64,000 nt of DNA, taken from positions 62,001 to 126,000 of the forward strand of contig JACGCK010000034.1 in NCBI GenBank assembly GCA_014925825.1, read 5' to 3'. This DNA is from Pholiota molesta. Taxonomy: Eukaryota; Basidiomycota; Agaricomycetes; Agaricales; Strophariaceae. Under the pieces are notes generated by a model, which worked only from the letters and a program-made list of their open reading frames with translations, made no database searches and was not told the origin of the DNA. Of this stretch, positions 56,923-64,000 are shown in pieces; position 1 is the stretch's first letter, and each line of letters opens with the position of its first letter. The translations under genes and the position numbers were made by a program.

Positions 56923-58401
56923 TTACATCCATTCAGATGGGCCAGCATCTCCTGTCCCAGAAACAATATTGAAGACGATATTCGATTCAGACGCCCCTCC
57001 TATGCGACTCAGAATACTTGACATCGTCATCTCCTTGATAGCGTTATGAATGGCGGACAAACCCATGCGCGTGTATAATGTGACCCTTTGAATGGAGCAT
57101 GTAGGGATATTGAGAGCCAACCAGCGACAATCGGGCCAACAGATATTGCGAACAAATGCGTCTAGTACTTTCCCTGCTTCAAGTTGGGCTTCGCTGTGGA
57201 CAGAGACCCAGGCGACCCAGGGCAAGTCGAGTTCTAGGTGTGTCAAGTGAGGTACGTGGCTCCAGATTGGCTCAATATCTACAGTGTCGGAGAGGTAGGC
57301 GGGACGACTAATTTTGCGTGAGGAAAGAGTTGTATATCCACCGAGATGTAGCGTTGTCACGGCCGGTGTCGAATGAAGCGCAGTGTAAAGCTCGGAAATA
57401 GTATGATGGTCCTCCCATGAGTCCACCAAAGACGTTAGCGATAGCGTTTGTAGCGCTGGTAGATAAAGACTGGTAAAAATGAAAGTAAGCGGGAGCGCTT
57501 TGTAGTTGCTGCCTTGTTCACCGCAGTAAGTAAGAAACAATGTAGAAAGTTGGGGAAGGGTATATTTAGTGGTAGACTTTGTATAGTCTTCAATTTTGAC
57601 ATTTATGTCGTGGAACTTGAGACTAATGTGTGCCCATTGGAGTTCTGGAACAGCCCGAATGAGGGAAAACCAGGAAGTCATAGAAATTGCGACCTCATTC
57701 ATTGATAGATGGGTCAACTTCGACCAGTGGTCTGGGATCACGGCGTCCACGGGCAGGATGTAACCAGTCATGGCTAAACGTCGTAACGGTGGGGAAGTAG
57801 TAGTTGATAAAAGCCCTATGAGGACTTGGGTATGATGGAAATATTGGTCGTCCCGATATACCACAAGGGTATGTAGGTCAGAAAAAATAACCTGGTTTCT
57901 GACCGCTAACTTGTCATGAATTTGTTTCGATAATCGCGGACTGACTTGCAGGTATTGCGCCGAGATCATATATTCTAGAAGGAAAGCTATGCCGTCTTCG
58001 GCCAGCGGAATGTCTTGCGTTTGCCCAAGCTTTTGCGCGTCCAAATCGATATCCAGGTGGAGAAACGGCGCCATCGAGCCCTGATTCCTCTTCCACCAAA
58101 TCATGAAATCGAGGCTTTTCTGGCGGACTGCCCAGGATCCGAGTTTGCGATCGATGGACTGTCCCATGATGTAGTATGCCAAGTGCGACCAGAGAGAAGG
58201 AGATGCGAGTGCGATCGTTCTCCAGGATGAGCAGATCTGGCAGAGCAGCATGGGCGCAATCGTTGTGTTTGGCTGAGCCTCTCGAATGTCAAGAGGACGT
58301 CGTGGAAGACAGTGAAAGAAAATTTCCCTGATAACGTCGTATGGAATCTCGGTTATTGGGCTCCTAGTCGAATCCCTGGATCTCGACGATAGCATGGTCA
58401 T
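56923..58401 (-). CDS. F-box-like protein, paralog E
   Basis: A single-exon gene. The start MTMLSSRSRDSTRSPIT at 58401 corresponds base by base to the start of paralog A. An ATG seven codons upstream (58422) is also in frame. F-box core EIPYDVIREIFFHCLPRRPL, then MLLCQICSSWRTIALASPSL. The body has LTHLSMNEVAISMTSWFS and LSLTSLVDSWEDHHTISEL. The C-terminus is more diverged than in D, ending AGPSEWM. Its upstream region keeps only a fragment of the block shared by A, D and F (AACCGGCT near 58485), so its regulation may differ. Predicted SCF adaptor. Confidence 0.84.
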   Translation of the reverse strand: MTMLSSRSRDSTRSPITEIPYDVIREIFFHCLPRRPLDIREAQPNTTIAPMLLCQICSSWRTIALASPSLWSHLAYYIMGQSIDRKLGSWAVRQKSLDFMIWWKRNQGSMAPFLHLDIDLDAQKLGQTQDIPLAEDGIAFLLEYMISAQYLQVSPRLSKQIHDKLAVRNQVIFSDLHTLVVYRDDQYFHHTQVLIGLLSTTTSPPLRRLAMTGYILPVDAVIPDHWSKLTHLSMNEVAISMTSWFSLIRAVPELQWAHISLKFHDINVKIEDYTKSTTKYTLPQLSTLFLTYCGEQGSNYKALPLTFIFTSLYLPALQTLSLTSLVDSWEDHHTISELYTALHSTPAVTTLHLGGYTTLSSRKISRPAYLSDTVDIEPIWSHVPHLTHLELDLPWVAWVSVHSEAQLEAGKVLDAFVRNICWPDCRWLALNIPTCSIQRVTLYTRMGLSAIHNAIKEMTMSSILSRIGGASESNIVFNIVSGTGDAGPSEWM

Positions 58402-58422
58402 AGTGGTAGAGTTATCGACCAT

Positions 58423-58855
58423 TGAAGCCGTGGAAAAATAGGAATATGGTGGTGGTTGAAGATCGCAAGGCCTGAACGCAACCGGTTAACGTTTAACCGG
58501 CTATGATAGACTCACCTTATTGGCGCAATAATATCCTCAGATCTTTGCCACGCTTACTTATCATACAAGTTGGTGTTGTATCCACCATTTGCTCACTTTC
58601 GCGCCACAATCTTCATTTTACATAAATACTTTGCTCGACTCATCCACATGTAAAAGAAAATAATGGACCATAAGCAAGGTGTTTGGTGGGAGAGTAGGAA
58701 CAGAAGCGTAGATCGTGAGCTATTTCACAGTTAAATCTCATCCGGGAGTACCACGAACACAATATACGCAGCTAGTAAATACCGAAGGTCAAGATTCATC
58801 TATCGGATAGGCAAATAACGACTTACAAATCGCAGCAGCAGTAAGTTCACAATTC
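58423..58855. other. Gap between F-box E and F
   Basis: No gene. It holds the upstream side of E, with a partly palindromic AACCGGTTAACGTTTAACCGG near 58480, and the conserved 3' flank of F (ACCACGAACACAATATACG at 58750). Confidence 0.5.
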
Positions 58856-60315
58856 CTAATAATTTCTCGAACTCCATTCCCTGTTCACATCTACGCCTTC
58901 ATCTTCTCCCTTCGAAGGAATATCATTAAAAACAATCTTGGACACCCCTCCTGTGTAGCTCAGAATAGTCGACATCGTCGAGTCCCGGAGAGTGTTGAAA
59001 TCGGACGAGCCATAACAGATGAACGAGACTGTCTGAATGGGGCATGTGAGGTTATCAAGAGGCAACCAGCCACACTTCGACAAGATGACATTGCGAACAA
59101 AGGTGTCTACATAGCATGGTGCACTGTTCCACTTCCCGGGACTATCGACAAAGGGCAACTCGAATTTTAGGTGCGTCAAGTGAGATGCATGGCTCCAGAT
59201 CGGTTCGATATCTTCAATGTAGCGATAATGGTGGGATAATCGGTTTTGTATAGAGAAAGAAAAAATTCTCCGTGGAGGGCTAGCGTTGTCAAGGCCGGCG
59301 TAGAACGAAGCATAGTGCAGATATCGGAAATGGTGTGAGGCTCTTCCCATGAGTCTGCCCACGACAATAGTGTTAGCATTTGTAGGGCTGGTAGATGAAG
59401 GCTTCTGAAAAGCCAAGTAAGCGGAATTGCTGTGTCGTCGGTGCTGTGTCCGCCGCCAGTAAGAAACAATGTAGAAAGTCGGGGATGGGTATCTTTAGCG
59501 GGAAGCTCTATATAGCCTTCACTGTCATATTCGTCATCCAAGTTAAAGTCAAATGAATGTATGCCCATTGGAGATCTGGAAGAGCCTGCATGAGGGAAAA
59601 CCAGAAAGTCATAGTAATATGGTTCTCATGCAGTGATAGATGGGTCAACTTCGACCAATGGTTTGGAATGATGCCATCCACGGGCAGCGTATGTCCATTT
59701 ATGGATAGACGTCGTAGCGCCAAGGGAGTACGAGTTGGTACAAGCCCTACGAGGACTTGGGCACCATGAAATTTCCGTCCTGTCGTCCTGTCTCAAGGGT
59801 ATGTAGGAATGGAAATGTGACCTGGTCTCCGACCATGAGCCTGTCATGAATGTGTTCCCAAATGTCTGCATCGACTTGAAGGTACTGCGCTGAGGTTATA
59901 TATTTTAGAAGGAAAGCCATCCCGTCTTCTGCCAGCAGACGGTCTTGCGTTCCATAATGATTTTTGATATCAAGGCGGAGGAACGGCGCCATCGAGCCCT
60001 GGTTACTCTTCCACCAACCTATGAAGTCGATGTCTTTCTGGCAAACTTCCCAGGATTCGAGTTCGGGATCGACGGAATATGCGGTGATGCGATACAACAA
60101 GTGAGACCAAAGGGAAGGAGACGCGGGTGCGATCGTTCTCCAGGATGAGCAGATCTGGCAGAGCAGCATGGGCGCAATCGTCGTGCTTGGCTGGTAGTGC
60201 TCCTCCCGAGTCACAAGAGGAAGGCGTGGAACACAGTGGTTGAAAATCTGAGAACGTCATATGGAACCTTGGTTATTGGGCTCCTAGCCGAATCCCTGGA
60301 TCTCGACGATGTCAT
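58856..60315 (-). pseudogene. F-box-like paralog F, four frameshifts
   Basis: Start context MTSSRSRDSARSPITKVPYD equals paralog A. A 4-bp loss inside the F-box (after VPYDVLR, near 60252) breaks the frame. It resumes with TREEHYQPSTTIAPMLLCQI and runs to HTLETGRQDGNF, breaks near 59775, continues as GAQVLVGLVPTRTPLALRRL and LTHLSLHENH, breaks near 59535, continues YDSEGYIELPAKDTHP to YPTIIAT, breaks near 59220, and ends IEDIEPIWSHASHLTHLK to EWSSRNY. Length and order match paralog A, so this is a full-length copy inactivated by small indels rather than a fragment. The F-box itself is destroyed. Confidence 0.82.
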
Positions 60316-60395
60316 CGTCGTAGTGGTAGAGTTATTGATGCTCTGAAAGCTATGTGAAAATGTGAATACGACGACGGTTGAACGTTGAAACTGTA

Positions 60396-60475
60396 TTTGA
60401 CACATACAATGTGGTTTGACACTGACAGCGTAACTGGCTAGCCGGTTATTTGGCCGGTCAATTATATGAAAGGCC
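60396..60475 (-). promoter_or_regulatory. Conserved upstream block of F-box copy F
   Basis: On the coding strand this has GTCGGCCTTTCATATAATTG, ACCGGCCAAATAACCGG, CTAGCCAG, CGCTGTCAGTGTCAAACC and ACATTGTATGTGTCAA. It is nearly identical in order to the block upstream of paralog A, so the promoter looks better preserved than the frameshifted gene behind it. Confidence 0.6.
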
Positions 60476-60856
60476 GACTATTGCCGCCATAGACAGAAAA
60501 TTCTGGGTTGCAAGAAAACATATCCAATCTCATTGTACAGTAATTATGTAGACAACACAAATGAGCTACTAAGGTGTGGGGCGACTGGTTGGCGAAGATA
60601 GATAACGAACGAATAAAATTGTGATGGACCCATGATGGCGTCACAACTTGCAAGGAGAAAAAAAGAGCGCTGGCAGGGACGGCTTGAGTACTCGCTGGTA
60701 TTCGAATTCGTCCTTGGTGCCAACGAGGCAGCCTCCCAGACAGATACGCATCAAAATGATGTTAGGGGTGGACCAGCCAGCCAGCTAACTGCGCTCTTCG
60801 TTCACTTCTTGCCATGTTTCCGTGATCACGCCACCCTGGTCGTCAGAATAAGGATA
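60476..60856. other. Intergenic, nothing recognised
   Basis: Short open frames only, between the F-box F upstream region and the tandem array. Confidence 0.45.
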
Positions 60857-61475
60857 TGAGAAAAATACGTGTACGACGAGAAGACACACCAGTTCATTAC
60901 TGCCAAAATCACTGTCCGATCCCACTCAAAAACCCGGTCGACCGTCGACCACCTAAAGTCACAGCGCCCCGCCTTCAGATTCTTCGCAGGCTTCCATTAC
61001 ACACGGAAAGCCAACGACGCCGCACTGAGAGTGCAGCTAGGCAAGAAGAGCGCCCTATAGCCTGCTCGCATGAGGAAGATGGGAATAATACGTGAATGTC
61101 GAGAAGACACACCGGTTCATCGCTGTCCGTATCGAGTGAAAAACCCGCTCGACCACGTAGAGTCACAGCGCCCCGCCTGCAGATCCTTCGCAGGCTTCCC
61201 ATTACACACGGAAAGCAAACGACGCCGCACTGAGAGTGCAGCTAGGCAAGAAGAGCGCCCTATAGCCTGCTCGTATGAGTAAAATGAAAATAATACTTGA
61301 ACGACGAGAAGACACACCAATTCAGGTTCATCAAAGTATGATTCGAGTGAAAAACCCGCTCGACCACGTAAAGTCACAGCGCCCCGCCTGCAGATCCTTC
61401 GCAGGCTTCCATTACACACGGATACCCAACAACGCCGCACTGGGAGTTCAGCTAGGCAAGAAGAGCGCTCCATCG
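60857..61475 (+). repeat. Three-unit tandem repeat, about 210 bp per unit
   Basis: Units start at GAGAAGACACACC at 60878, 61100 and 61306, giving spacings of 222 and 206 bp. Each unit contains TCGACCACCTAAAGTCACAG or a variant, GCGCCCCGCC, GATCCTTCGCAGGCTTCC (GATTCTTCGCAGGCTTCC in unit 1), ATTACACACGGA, AACGACGCCGCACTG (AACAACGCCGCACTG in unit 3) and AGCTAGGCAAGAAGAGCGC. Long frames stay open across units on both strands because the unit lacks stops in some frames. No protein family is recognisable. Confidence 0.85.
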
Positions 61476-63100
61476 CATGCTCGCAGCGTCAATCCGTGGC
61501 AGCTTCGACCCAGCCGGCGCGTTCTCAGTCGGTCGATGCGTGCAAAGTTGGTTTGGCTGTCCAGTGCATATGAAGCTCGGAGGGCACTCGCGTCGAAGAG
61601 TCTGGTGATGAGATAATTGTTGCGGAGGCCCGGTATCTCCTGGTATCGCGAGGCCGGTGTTAGTAACACCGTGTTGAAAGGGCAAACGATGTCCGAAGCT
61701 GAGTTGGGGGGTCCTATTGAAATCTGGGTCCATCAGTTGGCGCCCCGTACTCGCAAATACTCACAAATTCACCTCGGCAAACACGAGTCAAGGTAAATTG
61801 GAGGTTAGGAAATAGAGCCGTTCACTCGATTTGAACGGCGCTCGGTATAGCTGAGAAACTAAGGCTGCGATAAGGGACGTGTAAGTCGGATGTAAGCAAC
61901 TCGAGGGAAACTCGCACTAGAAGGACAAAGAGTCGGCAGAGAGAAAAAAAGAACAGGGGAGATGGAAGAAATCACGTCAGATTCAACAACGAAAAACAGA
62001 AACACCGACGTCAACAAACATGCCGCAGTCAAATCAGCAGCTCGATCAAGTAGAAAATAGGGTGGTTCAAGGAAAACATGGGCACCGAATCAAGCACGAA
62101 CACGAGTAGCAAGGCAGAGCAGAACGGCAGCACCATCCAACAGCGCCATACAAATATGAATGCATCGACAGCGACAAGTCCAAGATGAGACAAGCTGAAC
62201 GCGCAAAAACAAGCTTAGCTTGTACCAGATAACCATCGAGGTTTTTACATGGAATACCATCACCCTCACCCTCGTTTTCAGCGATACTTCTAACTGCACA
62301 TCGTCCACTCGCTCGCCATGTAAGTAACCCAACCCGTATGAAGGTTACTCGTCCAACATGCGACTCCTACGAGCGTTGCGAGTACAGAAAGATAGGTGCT
62401 GCAACGAGCGTCGAGGAAGAGGAAGTAGGATATAAACCCAGGATCGAAACTGGTGCAGCGTCGCAGAAATAGCGCCGGACAGCCATGCAGACAGGCGCTT
62501 TCTCTCCTCGAGGCGCTTGCCGGCCTGACTTGCACATCCTATAGAGCGACTAAGCGGATTTCTCGTTTCGTTCCGTCCCTCGGGATCGTGCGCTTGCGTG
62601 TAGACGGTATGGTGGAATGCGAAAGGGTACGACGGACGTTGGAGGACGGGGTTTCAGAAAGGTTTAGAATGCATGATGCTACCTGGGGTTCTAGTCACTC
62701 GTAACGCGTCACTCGTCACTGTCGGTTTGTCGGCTCCGATCATCGTGCTCCCAGAACCAAATCGTGTCCTTGAACCTTCCTCCATCGACATCGTCCACCA
62801 GTTGATGTTCTCCAAGTCCACTCGTAGATAAACTAAGAACAGAGGCCTGGTCAATACTACACCCTGAAAATCAAAGCATTTTCACGTACGCGCCCCTGCT
62901 CCACCCAAGCTTATACCCAATTGTCTCAAATTTGTTGATCAGGTTCATGCAATTACACAGCACCCAAGCAAACACGCACTCGGAGGCGCGCCCAGCCAAA
63001 TGATAGATCTCAGAAAGTGTGTTACGGAGACATTCCTGACTCTTCGAAAACCCGTTTTGTCCAGACACCACTGCCTGAAACCCCCACCTTCGTCTGAAAC
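61476..63100. other. 1.6 kb intergenic region, nothing recognised
   Basis: Only short open frames without motifs. The last 200 bp must hold the promoter of the HNH gene at 63101. No TATA box is evident. Confidence 0.45.
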
Positions 63101-64000
63101 ATGACTGCCCTCCCGCCCCAAGCCCCCGAGCGCCTCCGGCATCTCGACAGCATCGTGAGCGCGTACAACGTCTGCCTCAACCTTGAGAGGGCCCTCCTCA
63201 GGGACGCTGGCAACATGGCCGGCGGCGGCAAGGCCGAGGGCGTGGCGAAGAACCTGATCTACGCGCGCACGCTCGGGTACCTCATCCACTTTGTCCCCAC
63301 TAAAGAGGGGCCGACTTCTATCGTGCGCGGGATCACTGCGTGTGGGGATGATAACGCGCAGCTGCTTACTATGGGGAAGATTTATTATGACCATTATATC
63401 AGGGCATGTACGCTCCCCACCTCCCCTCGTTGCATGTTCTAAGTGTCTAATGCCGCCTTCGCGAGTACAGTCAAAGCCGCCAAGGGCCGTGTAGCAACTC
63501 CCTCCTCCGATGAATCCCGCGCCACGTTCGACACCATCGAAGAAATGTCCGAGGCGCTCTTCGTCGACGTCCCCCAGTCGCACTCTGCCGCCAAAAATGA
63601 TGTCCGTGCCATTCAACCTCTTATCGTTCGGATACGCGTCTCATTGAGAATGCTCGCTATACAGGCTTTAATCCGCGATGGATACCGCTGCATCGTCACC
63701 GGGAAATACGATGCGCGCGCAGTACACGAAAACCGCGAGCTCCAAGACATCGTCAACGCAGACCCCAGCACACGCACCGCGCCCACGGAGTGCGGGCACA
63801 TATTCCCGCTCTCCGTGTACCCCGCCCGAGAGCCCGACTCGCGAAAGGTAGGTGCACCCATCCCGTCCCTCGTCCTCATCCCCCAATCTAAATCTGAACA
63901 CCCCATTGTCCGTTCCCGGTATCCGCACGCAACTCTACTGCTACCTACTAGCGCAATTACGCTGCATCGATGTACGGCGTGATGGCGCGCCTGTGCCACG
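63101..64000 (+). CDS. HNH_2-type nuclease-like protein, copy 3 (cut by the window end)
   Basis: Exons 63101-63407, 63471-63601, 63665-63847 and 63952 onward. Intron positions correspond to those of copy 1, and exon 2 is exactly 131 nt in both. It begins MTALPPQAPERLRHLDS, then IVSAYNVCLNLE, LIYARTLGYLIHFVPTKEGP, YIRA then FKAAKGRVATPSSDES, ALIRDGYRCIVTGKYDARA, PTECGHIFPL and, in exon 4, NYAASMYGVMARL, where the window ends. The nuclease-like knuckle RC...TG and the ECGHIF segment are intact, so this copy may be functional. It is transcribed away from the decayed F-box F. The C-terminal half is not visible. Confidence 0.8.

Overview
This is nuclear DNA of a basidiomycete fungus, most likely a mushroom-forming agaricomycete. 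Genes are split by many short GT-AG introns of about 55-75 nt. The gene families are typical of that group: many F-box-like proteins, HNH_2-type nucleases, a KRE6/SKN1 glucan-synthesis protein with a long low-complexity N-terminus, a glutamine/histidine-rich metacaspase, a TRI5-like terpene synthase and a secreted GH1 beta-glucosidase. No rRNA, convincing tRNA, CRISPR array or intact transposon was seen.

Layout. 1-8.2 kb is repeat-rich and decayed: degenerate repeats, a two-and-a-half-unit telomere-like motif, a protein-kinase gene truncated at both ends, and a short-chain dehydrogenase with two frameshifts in its cofactor motif. 8.2-15.4 kb holds F-box gene A, an intact five-exon HNH-nuclease gene, F-box gene B and an intact six-exon dehydrogenase. 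16.3-23.2 kb carries a GH1 beta-glucosidase and an MFS sugar transporter in tandem on the minus strand, a plausible oligosaccharide hydrolysis and uptake pair. 25.7-31.8 kb holds a sesquiterpene-type synthase, a MYND-finger gene with a damaged finger, and a low-complexity protein. 32.9-37.9 kb is KRE6/SKN1, with a 1.85 kb intron built partly of tandem repeats. 38-42.2 kb is repeat-rich intergenic DNA, ending in a tandemly duplicated promoter in front of a TRI5-like terpene synthase. 42.6-48.1 kb holds a 13-exon metacaspase and a small FMN-binding split-barrel protein. 48.4-64 kb is an F-box/HNH accessory region: F-box C, a HECT ubiquitin-ligase fragment, F-box D, an HNH pseudogene, F-box E, a frameshifted F-box F, a three-unit tandem repeat and an HNH gene that runs off the window.

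What links the genes. The strongest system-level signal is the repeated co-occurrence of two families, F-box-like (six copies) and HNH_2-type nuclease (three copies). They are joined by dispersed noncoding blocks: a proximal promoter block shared by F-box copies A, D and F; a block shared at four places next to F-box and HNH genes; and a 0.55 kb inverted duplication carrying an F-box promoter with no gene behind it. Copies range from intact to heavily frameshifted, which indicates birth-and-death evolution.

The exon models for metacaspase, KRE6, the HNH genes, both terpene synthases and the flavoprotein were built by hand from splice sites and conserved motifs. They join in frame, but they are not transcript-supported.
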